The notes beneath the pieces are model-generated. The model ran no database searches. It saw nothing but the letters and a program-made list of their open reading frames with translations, and had not been told where the DNA came from. The position numbers were made by a program, and so were the translations under genes. From Pseudomonadota bacterium (GTDB lineage Bacteria > Pseudomonadota > Gammaproteobacteria > Burkholderiales > Burkholderiaceae_C): a stretch of 36,392 nucleotides of DNA. The stretch covers positions 1 to 36,392 of the forward strand of contig JAKAZQ010000032.1 of assembly GCA_021815805.1 (NCBI GenBank), in the 5' to 3' direction. The stretch's first letter is position 1, and each line of letters opens with the position of its first letter. Shown here piece by piece: positions 1 through 8,289 of this stretch.

Positions 1-260
1 CCTGCCTGGGCAACGCCGCAGATCGCCCGCAGCGCCTGCGCCCGAAGGCTTGGTGCGGAATCGGGCGCTGGCCGCACCCCGGATCTTGCGCGGGCGCCCA
101 GCCCGCGCTGCGATCCGGCGCACGCCCATCATCCCGATGCTGCACCAACGCGGCCCCCTGGGGTATTGCAACAGCCTGCGAGCGCCGGCCCGGCGCGCGT
201 GCTTGCAGCGCCGTCCGTGGTGCCGCCTGCGACGCAGCCTGCGACGCCGCAAGCGCGGCG
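1..260. other. Gene-free left margin
   Basis: No frame here resembles a known protein; the open frames are Arg/Ala-rich, as expected by chance at this GC content. CTGCGACGC occurs twice near 228-250. No clear promoter or terminator was seen. Confidence 0.4.
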
Positions 261-3200
261 TCAGTGCGACGCCGTGGTCTCGGCGGCGACGGCGGCGGCC
301 GTGCCGCCCGGCGTGGCCGTGCCGTGCCACTGCTGCAGCATGCGCTCCCACTGCGGCAGCACCTGCTCCACGCTGCGCTGCTTGACCGGGCCGAAGCCGC
401 CGATGCGCCCCGGCAGTTCGGCCAGGCGCAACGCCGCGTCGAGGTTGTCGGCGCGCAGATGCGCCAGCAGCACGCCCACGGTGTCGCGGTAGCGCCCGAT
501 CAGCTCGCGTTCCATGCGCCGCTCGGCGCTGCGCCCGAACGGGTCGAGCCAGGTGCCGCGCAGCACCTTGCCGTGCCGCAGCAGGCGCAGCACGCCGCCC
601 AGCCATGGGCCGAACTCGATCTTGCGCGGGCGCCCGTCGGGGCCGGGGCGTGCCAGCAGCGGTGGCGCGAGGTGGTAGCGCAGCCGGAAATCGCCCTCGA
701 ACTGCTCGCGCAGCGACGCGGCGAACGCCGGGTCGGCGTGCAGGCGCGCGACCTCGTACTCGTCCTTGTAGGCCATCAGCTTGAACAGCGTGCGCGCCAC
801 CGCCTCGGCCAGGCGCGTCGAGCCGAGCGCGGACTCGGCCTGCGCCACGCGCGCCACGACCTGCTCGTAGTCGCGCGCGTAGGCCGCGTTCTGGTAGCGC
901 GTGAGGAACTCGACGCGGCTGCGCAGCAACTGCTCCAGCCCCGGTCGGCGCGCGAACTCGATCACCTGCTCGGTGGCGCCCAGCGCGCTGAGCGCGTCGG
1001 GATGGGCGGCGGCATGCCGGCCCCACGCGAACGCGTCCTTGTTCTGCTGCACCGCGACGTCGTTGAGTTCGATGGCGCGCAGCAGCGATTCGCGGCGCAG
1101 CGGAATCCAGCCCTTCTGCCACGCGAAACCCAGCATCATGGGGTTGGCGTAGATGCTGTCGCCGAGCACCCGCCGCGCCAGCGCGTCGGCGTCGAAGCCG
1201 TGGATCCGGCCCGCGCCGGCGGCCTGCTCCAGCGCCTGGTGGCAGGCCGCCTGCGGAAACTGCCACTGCGGCTGGTGCACCAGCGCCGCGGTCGGCGCGC
1301 CATGCGTGTTCACGGCGATGAAGGTGCGATCCCGGCGCACCCGCGCCAGGGTCTCGCGGTCGGCGGCGACGATGGGGTCGCAGCCCAGCACCAGCTCGGC
1401 CTCGGCCATCGCCACCCGCGTGGTGTGGATCTGCGCCGGATCGTTGGCGATCAGCACATGGCTCCACGTCGCGCCGCCCTTTTGCGCCAGGCCGGCCGCG
1501 TCCTGCGTGACGATGCCCTTGCCCTCGATGTGCGCGGCCACGCCGAGCAACTGGCCGATGGTGATCACGCCGGTGCCGCCGATGCCCGCGACCAGGATGC
1601 CGTAGCTGCCGCCGCCCGCGCGGTCGGCCTGCAGCGGATCCGGGATGTCCGGCTCGGCCAGTTCCGGCAGCGCCTGCAGGCTGGGCGACGCGGCCGCGGC
1701 GGCCTTGCGGGGCCGCCCGCCGTCGACGGTGACAAAGCTCGGGCAGAAGCCCTTGAGACAGGAGAAGTCCTTGTTGCAGCTGCTCTGGTTGATGGTGCGC
1801 TTGCGCCCGAACTCGGTCTCCAGCGGTTCCACCGATAGGCAGTTGCTTTGTTCCGAGCAGTCGCCGCAGCCCTCGCACACCAGCGGGTTGATGGCCACCC
1901 GCCGATCCGGCTCGGCGAGCAGGCCGCGCTTGCGCCGGCGCCGCTTCTCGGTGGCGCAGGTCTGGTCGAAGATCAGTACCGTGGTGCCGGGCAGTTCGCG
2001 CAGGCGGCGCTGCACCGCGTCGAGTTCGTCGCGATGCAGCACCGAGCTGCCGGGCGCCAGGTCACGCACCTCGCGGTATTTTTCCGGCTGGTCGCTGAGC
2101 ACGACGATCTCGCGCACCCCTTCGGCGTGCAGTTCGCGGCTGATCTGCGCCACGCTGAGGTGCCCCTCCACCGGCTGCCCGCCGGTCATCGCCACGGCGT
2201 CGTTGTAGAGGATCTTGTAGGTGATGTTGGCACCGCTGGCGATGGCCTGGCGGATGGCCAGCAGCCCGGAGTGGTAGTAGGTCCCGTCGCCGAGGTTGGC
2301 GAACACATGCCGATCCTTGCTGAACGGCGCCTGTCCCACCCATGCCGCCCCCTCGCCACCCATCTGGCTGAAGGTCGAGGTGTTGCGATCCATCCAGACC
2401 ACCATATAGTGGCAGCCGATGCCCGCCATCGCGCGCGAACCGTCGGGTACGCGCGTGCTCGTGTTGTGCGGGCAGCCCGAGCAGAACCAGGGCGGGCGCT
2501 TCGCGCTGGCCGGCGCCGCGGCCAGCGCGCGCTGCTTGGCCTCGATGAGCTCGACGCGCTCGCGGATGCGCCGCCGCAGTTCCGCCGGGGCATCGTCGAG
2601 CAGGCCCAGGCGCTGCATGCGCGAGGCGATCGCGCGCGCGATCACCGCCGGGTCGAGATCGGCCTTCGCCGGCAGCAGCCAGCTGTCGCCGGGGTTCGGC
2701 TGGCTCCATTCGCCGCCGCTGCGGTCGCCGGGGCGCTCGTCGAACTTGCCGATCACGTTGGGCCGAACATCCTCACGCCAGTTGTACAGCTCCTCCTTGA
2801 GCTGGTACTCGATGATCTGGCGCTTTTCTTCGATCACCAGGATTTCCTGCAAGCCTGTCGCGAACTCGCGCGTGCCGTGCGCTTCCAGCGGCCAGACCAC
2901 CGCCACCTTGTGCAGGCGCAGGCCCAGCAGCGCGCAGGCCGCGTCGTCCAGGCCCAGGTCGGCGAGCGCCTGGCGGGTGTCGTTGTAGGCCTTGCCGGAG
3001 GCCATCAGGCCGAGGCGCGCGCGCGGGCTGTCGATGACCGTGCGGTTGAGCCGGTTGGCACGCACATAGGCCAGCGCGGCGTACCACTTGACTTCCATCA
3101 GGCGCGCTTCCTGGCTCAGCGCGTCGTCCGGCCAGCGGATGTGCACCCCGCCCTCGGGCATCGCAAAGTCCTCGGGCAGCACGATGCGCACGCGCTCGGC

Positions 3201-3878
3201 CGAGACGTCCACCGAGGCCGACGACTCCACCACCTCCTGGATGGTCTTCATCGACGCCCACAGGCCGCTGTAGCGACTCAATGCCAGCGCGTGCAGCCCG
3301 AGGTCGAGGATGTCCTGCACGTTGCTCGGAAAGAACACCGGGAAGCCCACGGCCTTGAACACGTGGTCGCTCTGGTGCGCGGCCGTCGAGCTCTTGGCCA
3401 CGTGGTCGTCGCCGGCCACCGCGATCACGCCGCCGTGGCGCGCCGTGCCGGCAAGGTTCGCGTGCTTGAACACGTCGCCGCAACGGTCGACGCCGGGGCC
3501 CTTGCCGTACCAGATGCCGAACACGCCGTCGAAGCGCTTGCTCTGCGGGTACAGGTCGAGCTGCTGGGTGCCCCACAGCGCGGTCGCGGCGAGCTCCTCG
3601 TTGACTCCCGGCTGGAACACGATGTCGTGTTCGGCCAGCAGCTTTTTGGCCTTCCACAGGGCCTGGTCGTAGCCGCCCAGCGGAGAGCCGCGGTAGCCGC
3701 TGATGAAGCCCGCCGTGTGCAGGCCGGCGAGCAGGTCGCGCTTGCGCTGCAGCAGCGGCAGGCGCACCAGCGCGTGAATGCCGCTCATGAAGGCGCGGCC
3801 GGTTTCCAGGGTGTACTTGTCGTCGAGCCGGATGGTTTCCAGGGCCCGGCGGACGGCCTCGGGCAGCGCAGCGTTCAT
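261..3878 (-). CDS. Fused indolepyruvate:ferredoxin oxidoreductase-type protein (IorA/IorB fusion)
   Basis: Predicted cytoplasmic 2-oxoacid oxidoreductase of 1205 residues that oxidatively decarboxylates aryl pyruvates (from aromatic amino acids) to acyl-CoA with ferredoxin as acceptor. Seen in order: an N-terminal pyrimidine-binding domain (GYRGSPLGGYDQ near residue 65), a thiamine-diphosphate domain (GDGTYYHSG near 530, then NDAVAMTGGQP), a cysteine-rich iron-sulfur segment (CEGCGDC near 666, later CLKGFC), a gamma-type domain (GIGGTGVITIG near 760) and a long C-terminal extension. This architecture and length are usual for the fused proteobacterial form. The ATG at 3878 was chosen because GAGGAG lies 9 nt upstream; an in-frame upstream extension to 4007 has no such site. 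It stands alone, with no ferredoxin gene next to it. Substrate is inferred from the family. Confidence 0.93.
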   Translation of the reverse strand: MNAALPEAVRRALETIRLDDKYTLETGRAFMSGIHALVRLPLLQRKRDLLAGLHTAGFISGYRGSPLGGYDQALWKAKKLLAEHDIVFQPGVNEELAATALWGTQQLDLYPQSKRFDGVFGIWYGKGPGVDRCGDVFKHANLAGTARHGGVIAVAGDDHVAKSSTAAHQSDHVFKAVGFPVFFPSNVQDILDLGLHALALSRYSGLWASMKTIQEVVESSASVDVSAERVRIVLPEDFAMPEGGVHIRWPDDALSQEARLMEVKWYAALAYVRANRLNRTVIDSPRARLGLMASGKAYNDTRQALADLGLDDAACALLGLRLHKVAVVWPLEAHGTREFATGLQEILVIEEKRQIIEYQLKEELYNWREDVRPNVIGKFDERPGDRSGGEWSQPNPGDSWLLPAKADLDPAVIARAIASRMQRLGLLDDAPAELRRRIRERVELIEAKQRALAAAPASAKRPPWFCSGCPHNTSTRVPDGSRAMAGIGCHYMVVWMDRNTSTFSQMGGEGAAWVGQAPFSKDRHVFANLGDGTYYHSGLLAIRQAIASGANITYKILYNDAVAMTGGQPVEGHLSVAQISRELHAEGVREIVVLSDQPEKYREVRDLAPGSSVLHRDELDAVQRRLRELPGTTVLIFDQTCATEKRRRRKRGLLAEPDRRVAINPLVCEGCGDCSEQSNCLSVEPLETEFGRKRTINQSSCNKDFSCLKGFCPSFVTVDGGRPRKAAAAASPSLQALPELAEPDIPDPLQADRAGGGSYGILVAGIGGTGVITIGQLLGVAAHIEGKGIVTQDAAGLAQKGGATWSHVLIANDPAQIHTTRVAMAEAELVLGCDPIVAADRETLARVRRDRTFIAVNTHGAPTAALVHQPQWQFPQAACHQALEQAAGAGRIHGFDADALARRVLGDSIYANPMMLGFAWQKGWIPLRRESLLRAIELNDVAVQQNKDAFAWGRHAAAHPDALSALGATEQVIEFARRPGLEQLLRSRVEFLTRYQNAAYARDYEQVVARVAQAESALGSTRLAEAVARTLFKLMAYKDEYEVARLHADPAFAASLREQFEGDFRLRYHLAPPLLARPGPDGRPRKIEFGPWLGGVLRLLRHGKVLRGTWLDPFGRSAERRMERELIGRYRDTVGVLLAHLRADNLDAALRLAELPGRIGGFGPVKQRSVEQVLPQWERMLQQWHGTATPGGTAAAVAAETTASH

Positions 3879-4082
3879 GGCGCTTATCTCCTCAGTGTGC
3901 GACGTGATGCGCAACGGCCGTCCCCCGCAACGGTGGCTGCGGGTGGTTCGCGACAGGCGCGGCAGGGTGGCGCCACGCCGGCCACGGGGCGTGCCTTGTG
4001 GGCGCACCCTGCGGTCGTCTTCCAGGGGATGGCGCCCGCGGCGGCCGCATGCGGCGCGGCCCCGGCACCTCCTTGAGGGGCG

Positions 4083-4111
4083 ATGCTAATTCCCCGCGGT
4101 GGGCTTGCCAA
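4083..4111 (-). promoter_or_regulatory. Candidate sigma70 promoter of the oxidoreductase gene
   Basis: On the minus strand TTGGCA (4106-4111) and TAGCAT (4083-4088) are separated by exactly 17 nt. Transcription would start near 4076, leaving a leader of about 200 nt before the ATG at 3878. Found by eye; similar matches can occur by chance. Confidence 0.35.
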
Positions 4112-4167
4112 CCGCAGGGCGAAACGCGCGCAGCCGGGCGGCCGCGGGTGTCAGGCGCGGGCCTGGG

Positions 4168-4902
4168 TCAGCGTTGCTCCAGGCACAGCACCTGCGCATC
4201 GGGATTGCGCAACCGGGTGATCGTGGCCTGCCGACCCTTGAACCAGACCTGGATCTGGGCGTTCGCGTAGCGCGCGCCGTCGGCCGCCACGGTCTGGTCC
4301 AGCGTGAGCACGCCGAGCGCTGTGCTCATGGTCACGTTGATGTCGCCGAAGGTGGCGAGAAACGAGGTGCCGTCGTTGCACACGTAGCGCACGGCGCCCG
4401 CCGCCGCGGCCGAGGCCGCCGCCGCCGGAGCCGACGCGGCGGGGGCCGATCCGGGCATGGCCGGGGCCGCCGGCGCCGATGCCGGCAGCGCCGCCGATGC
4501 GGGCGGCGTCGGCGCGGCGGGGGCGGCGCCCGAAGCCGGCAGCGCCGGCAGGCTCGCCGCGCTCGCCGGTGCCAGGGGTTGCACCTGCACGCCCGGTGTC
4601 GGCTGCAGGCCCTGCGCCTGCGCCGCGGGCGCCTGCGGTGGCGCGGGTGCCGCGGCGCTCGCCGGCGCCGATGGCGCCGATGCCGGGTGCAGCACGACCA
4701 CCGGCGCCGGGGTGTTCAGCGACACGGTCTCGCAGCCCGCGAGCAACGACAACGCGCCGCCGGCGGCCAGCGCCAGCAGCGTGCGCCCGGAAGCCCGGCG
4801 CGACAGCGCGGGGCGGCGCATGGCGGGCGAGCGCGCGGGATCCGGGCAACCCTGCGCATCACAGGGCGGAAGGGGCGTCGGGATGGGCGTCGAGGCAGGC
4901 AT
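4168..4902 (-). CDS. MliC-like lysozyme-inhibitor lipoprotein
   Basis: Predicted lipoprotein of 244 residues. A lipobox (LLAGC, Cys at about residue 56) follows a hydrophobic stretch, then a low-complexity Ala/Pro linker of about 110 residues. The C-terminal 75 residues fit the MliC/PliC family that blocks the active site of C-type lysozymes: YVCNDG, DGARYANA, VWFKGRQATI and a final C pairing with the first. The consensus S-G before the tyrosine loop reads D-G here. The start is uncertain: AGGAG at 4912-4916 supports the ATG at 4902, giving an unusually long 27-residue extension before the signal; the ATG at 4821 starts right at the signal peptide but has no clear ribosome-binding site. It lies next to mltA, so both may concern peptidoglycan. 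Family assignment is by motif only. Confidence 0.72.
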   Translation of the reverse strand: MPASTPIPTPLPPCDAQGCPDPARSPAMRRPALSRRASGRTLLALAAGGALSLLAGCETVSLNTPAPVVVLHPASAPSAPASAAAPAPPQAPAAQAQGLQPTPGVQVQPLAPASAASLPALPASGAAPAAPTPPASAALPASAPAAPAMPGSAPAASAPAAAASAAAAGAVRYVCNDGTSFLATFGDINVTMSTALGVLTLDQTVAADGARYANAQIQVWFKGRQATITRLRNPDAQVLCLEQR

Positions 4903-4998
4903 CGAGGCGAGCTCCTGGGCGGGACGTTGTCGATGGTATTACACCAGATCGCTGGTCTCGCGCTCGTGCAGGAGCACCCGCGGGCGGCGCGCCGCGGT

Positions 4999-6312
4999 TC
5001 AGCGCGCGGCGGCCCGGCGCGGCAGCAACAGCCACATGGAGCCGGGCGATTGCATGCGCCCGGCGGCGTCGCCGGCGGCCTCGCCGGTGCCGAAGAACAG
5101 GTCCGCGCGCAGCGCGCCACGAATGGCGCCGCCCACGTCCTGCGCGAACACCAGGCGCTGCAGCGGCCGGCCGCCGACGCTGGTGGACAGCCACAGCGGC
5201 ATGCCCAGGTCGAGCAGGCGCTTGTCGACGGCGACGCTGCGCATGGCCGTCAGCGGCACGCCGAGGGCGCCCAGCGGGCCGCGCTGCGGGTTGTCGAGCG
5301 GGCTGGCGCGGAAAAACACCACGCGTGGATCGGCGTCCAGCATCTGCTGCACGCCGTTCGGGTGCATGTGGGCCCAGGCGCGGATGCTCTGCATGGTCAC
5401 CGTGCCGCGCAGGTCGCCGTGGTCGAGCAGCCAGCGCCCGATCGAGCGGTACGGCCAGCCGTTGTCGCCGGCAAAGCTCACACGCAGCAGCGCACCGTCG
5501 GGCAGGCGCACCAGGCCCGAGCCCTGCACTCCCAGCAACAGCGCGTCCACCGGGTTGTCCAGCCACGCCACCACATGGCGCGACAGCAGGCGCTGCGCCT
5601 GTGCGTCCTGCCGGATCTGGGCGCGGCTCCAGAAGGGCACGATGCGCGTGCGCCCGTCGGCCTCGTCGACCACGCGCCCGCGCGTCACCTGCTGCGGGTC
5701 CGAGGCCGTCGCGGGCAGGGCGACGAGGTCGCGGGGCAGGCCCCACAGCGGTACCACGTAGGGCCAGCCGCGGGTCGTCGATCCGGCGTAGATCGGCTCG
5801 AAATAGCCGGTCACCAGCCCCTGGTCGGCGCCGTCGGCGGCCAGCAGGCGCCAGGGACGGAACCATTGCTCGAAGAATGCGCGCTGCGCGTCGGTGTCGT
5901 GCGCGGGGATGTCCGCGGAGGCGGCGCAGGCTTGCGCGAGCAGCGCGACGTGTGCCTGGCAATCGCGTCGCCATGCGCTCCACAGCCCCTGGAAGTCGTC
6001 GCTGGCCCATCCCGGCAGGCGCGCGAAGCTCGAAGGCCGCAGCGGCAGCGACGTGGCGCGCGCCGCCCGCGGCGCGGCGGCGGTCGCGCCGGACGCCGCC
6101 GACGCCGGTGCGGCTGGCGCGGAAGCCGGCGCACGCGGGGCCGATGCGGCGCCGGGCGCCGACGCGGCGGGGGCCGCGGCCGGAGCCTGCGGCAGGCTGC
6201 TGCACGAGCCCAGGCTCAGCGCCAGCGCCAGCGTGACCGCGACGCCCGTGGTCCACGCCAGCGCATGGCGTCGCGCGTGCGCCGCCCGGGCGCGCGTGGC
6301 GGGCTGGCTCAC
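4999..6312 (-). CDS. mltA: Membrane-bound lytic murein transglycosylase A
   Basis: Outer-membrane lipoprotein of 437 residues that cleaves the MurNAc-GlcNAc bond of peptidoglycan to form 1,6-anhydro-muropeptides. An N-terminal signal with lipobox LGSC is followed by an Ala/Pro-rich linker to about residue 105, then the MltA domain (VTGYFEPIYAGS, RIVPFWSRAQI). The C-terminal 3D domain carries QDVGGAIRG, whose aspartate (about 392) matches the family's catalytic acid. The start is GTG; no ATG precedes the domain. It begins 6 nt after the apaG stop, so apaG and mltA are probably co-transcribed. The Ala/Pro linker is longer than in the E. coli enzyme. Confidence 0.93.
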   Translation of the reverse strand: MSQPATRARAAHARRHALAWTTGVAVTLALALSLGSCSSLPQAPAAAPAASAPGAASAPRAPASAPAAPASAASGATAAAPRAARATSLPLRPSSFARLPGWASDDFQGLWSAWRRDCQAHVALLAQACAASADIPAHDTDAQRAFFEQWFRPWRLLAADGADQGLVTGYFEPIYAGSTTRGWPYVVPLWGLPRDLVALPATASDPQQVTRGRVVDEADGRTRIVPFWSRAQIRQDAQAQRLLSRHVVAWLDNPVDALLLGVQGSGLVRLPDGALLRVSFAGDNGWPYRSIGRWLLDHGDLRGTVTMQSIRAWAHMHPNGVQQMLDADPRVVFFRASPLDNPQRGPLGALGVPLTAMRSVAVDKRLLDLGMPLWLSTSVGGRPLQRLVFAQDVGGAIRGALRADLFFGTGEAAGDAAGRMQSPGSMWLLLPRRAAAR

Positions 6313-6318
6313 GCCGTC

Positions 6319-6696
6319 TCAGTGCAGGATCACGCCCGGTGGAACAAGGGCGAATTCGGGAATCGGCGCGTCGAAGGTCGAGCCGTCCTCGGTGACGCAG
6401 AGATAGCTGCCGCGCATGCTTCCGCTGGGGGTGTGCAGGCGCGTCCAGCTGGTGTACTCGAACACCTCGCCGGGGCGCAGCAGCGGTTGCTGGCCGACCA
6501 CGCCGAGCCCGCGCACCTCCTCGGTGCGTCCGGTCTCGTCCATGATCAGCCAGTGGCGCGCGATCAACTGCGCCGGGATGCGGCCGCTGTTGTGGATGCG
6601 CACGGTGTAGCTGTAGGCCCACAGGCCCTGCTCGGTGTCCGATTCGTCGGGCAGGAACGCGGGTTCGACCGAGACGGAAAATTGATACGCATCCAT
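6319..6696 (-). CDS. apaG: ApaG protein (DUF525, Co2+/Mg2+ efflux-associated)
   Basis: Protein of 125 residues, the normal length for ApaG, a fibronectin-III-like beta-sandwich domain linked genetically to Co2+ tolerance and Ap4A metabolism; its biochemical role is unsettled. Visible family blocks are [45 protein letters not shown] and [10 protein letters not shown]. The ATG at 6696 is chosen because homologues begin just before this beta strand; the in-frame extension to 6891 runs over rpe on the other strand and has no family similarity. It is divergent from rpe and directly precedes mltA. Confidence 0.94.
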   Translation of the reverse strand: MDAYQFSVSVEPAFLPDESDTEQGLWAYSYTVRIHNSGRIPAQLIARHWLIMDETGRTEEVRGLGVVGQQPLLRPGEVFEYTSWTRLHTPSGSMRGSYLCVTEDGSTFDAPIPEFALVPPGVILH

Positions 6697-6769
6697 GGTG
6701 CGAACGATTGTAGACACAGCGCCCCGGCGGCGCGTGGCGCCAGGGCGCGCGCCTCCTAGAATGCGCGCC

Positions 6770-7471
6770 ATGATGAAAAACTTCCGAATCGCCCCCAGCC
6801 TGCTGTCCGCGGATTTCGCCCGTCTGGGCGACGAGGTGCGCGCCGTCATCGACGCCGGCGCGGATTTCATCCATTTCGACGTCATGGACAATCATTACGT
6901 GCCCAATCTGACGGTGGGCCCGCTGGTGGCGCAGGCGATCAAGCCCTACTGCAAGCGTGCCGACGGCAGTGCGGTGCCGCTGGACGTGCACCTGATGGTC
7001 GAGCCGGTGGACGAGCTGGCGCAGATGTTCGCCAAGGCGGGGGCCGACATCATCAGTTTCCACCCCGAGGCGAGCCGGCATGTCGATCGCACGCTGCAGC
7101 TCATCCGCGACGCGGGTTGCCGCGCCGGGCTGGTGTTCAATCCGGCGACCGGCCTGGACATGCTCGACCACGTGATGGACAAGCTCGACCTGGTGCTGAT
7201 CATGAGCGTGAATCCGGGGTTCGGCGGCCAGAGCTTCATTCCCGAGGCGCTGCGCAAGACGGCGCTGGTGCGCCAGCGCCTGGATGCCTGGCGCGAGCGC
7301 GGCGGGCGCGAGGTGCTGCTGGAGGTCGACGGCGGCATCAAGACCGACAACATCGCCGCCGTCGCGGCGGCGGGTGCCGACACCTTCGTCGCCGGCAGCG
7401 CGATTTTCGGGCAGAAGGACTACCGTGCCGTGATCGGCGCCATGCGCGCCGAGCTGGCGCGCGTGGTCTGA
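6770..7471 (+). CDS. rpe: Ribulose-phosphate 3-epimerase
   Basis: Interconverts ribulose-5-phosphate and xylulose-5-phosphate in the pentose phosphate and Calvin cycles; cytoplasmic TIM barrel of 233 residues. Seen: [28 protein letters not shown] (metal/catalytic His and Asp), [21 protein letters not shown] and EVDGGIK with the second catalytic Asp. Two adjacent ATGs (6770, 6773) and one at 6761 compete; homologues favour 6770 or 6773. No clear ribosome-binding site is present, and a TAGAAT (6757-6762) just upstream raises the possibility of a very short leader. gph follows after 12 nt and trpE further on, a Burkholderiales-type arrangement. Confidence 0.96.
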   Translation: MMKNFRIAPSLLSADFARLGDEVRAVIDAGADFIHFDVMDNHYVPNLTVGPLVAQAIKPYCKRADGSAVPLDVHLMVEPVDELAQMFAKAGADIISFHPEASRHVDRTLQLIRDAGCRAGLVFNPATGLDMLDHVMDKLDLVLIMSVNPGFGGQSFIPEALRKTALVRQRLDAWRERGGREVLLEVDGGIKTDNIAAVAAAGADTFVAGSAIFGQKDYRAVIGAMRAELARVV

Positions 7472-7483
7472 GCGGGCGCGCAG

Positions 7484-8170
7484 ATGCCCGCCGCCCGCCT
7501 GGCCGGTGTGCCGCTGCGCGCGGCCATGCTCGACCTCGACGGCACGCTGGTCGACACGCTGGGGGATTTCCTCGCCGCGCTGCGCGGCATGCTCGGCGAG
7601 CTCGGGCTGGGCGACGTCACGCCGCAGCAGGTGGCGCAGCGCGTGGGCAAGGGATCCGAGCATCTGGTGGCGCAGGTGCTGCGCCTGCACCTGTCGGGCG
7701 CCGAGGCTGACGCCCTGCAGCAGCACGCGCTGGAGACCTACCAGCGGCACTATGCGCGCATCAACGCCGAGCACTCGACGGTCTTCCCCGGGGTGATGCA
7801 GGGGCTCGAGCGCCTGCGCGCCGCCGGCCTGGCGCTGGCCTGCGTGACCAACAAGCCGGGCCTGCACGCTCGCGAACTGCTGCGGCGAAAGGGTCTGCTC
7901 GACTACTTCGCGCAGGTGGCGGGCGGCGATGCGTTCGCCCGCAAGAAGCCGGATCCGCTGCCGCTGCTGCGCACCTGCGAACAGCTCGGCGCGCCGCCGT
8001 CGCAGGTGCTGATGGTGGGGGATTCGCAAAACGACGCGGCTGCCGCCGCGGCGGCCGGCTGCCCGGCGGCGCTGGCCACCTACGGGTACAACCACGGCGA
8101 GCCGATCCGCGCGTGTCGCGCGCTGGTGTACTTCGACCGCCTCGACCGCCTGCCGCTGCAGTTCGCCTGA
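7484..8170 (+). CDS. gph: Phosphoglycolate phosphatase (HAD superfamily)
   Basis: Hydrolyses 2-phosphoglycolate formed by DNA repair or by Rubisco oxygenation; cytoplasmic, 228 residues. HAD motifs are complete: I, MLDLDGTLVDT with the nucleophile and acid aspartates; II, CVTNKP; III, RKKPDP lysine; IV, MVGDSQND. The helical cap lies between motifs I and II, as in the Gph/PGP subfamily. The gene begins 12 nt after rpe. The ATG at 7484 puts 15 residues before motif I, within the family range. Gph-like HAD proteins can be promiscuous, so the substrate is inferred from context. Confidence 0.93.
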   Translation: MPAARLAGVPLRAAMLDLDGTLVDTLGDFLAALRGMLGELGLGDVTPQQVAQRVGKGSEHLVAQVLRLHLSGAEADALQQHALETYQRHYARINAEHSTVFPGVMQGLERLRAAGLALACVTNKPGLHARELLRRKGLLDYFAQVAGGDAFARKKPDPLPLLRTCEQLGAPPSQVLMVGDSQNDAAAAAAAGCPAALATYGYNHGEPIRACRALVYFDRLDRLPLQFA

Positions 8171-8289
8171 CGCAGGGCGCGGCGGTGCGGCCTGCCGGCC
8201 GCGCCGCCGCGCGACGACGCCCGCGCTCGCCGCATTTGCTACAGTGCCCGAAGCCTGCCGCCACGCCGCGGCGCCGCGTCCCGCCGACC

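Noticed and set aside
50-492. Two overlapping small plus-strand frames at the left edge
   Set aside because: Low-complexity Arg/Ala/Ser proteins partly antisense to the oxidoreductase 3' end, with no start signal.
1848-4076. A 742-codon plus-strand frame opposite the oxidoreductase
   Set aside because: Composition matches a reverse-strand shadow; the minus strand carries all the conserved motifs.
6757-6762. TAGAAT just before rpe as a promoter
   Set aside because: No acceptable -35 at 16-18 nt; mentioned only as a possible short-leader signal.
4099-8095. Very long open frames opposite or across mltA, apaG, rpe and gph
   Set aside because: They are Arg/Ala-rich, lack any family motif and lie antisense to recognisable genes; expected at this GC content.
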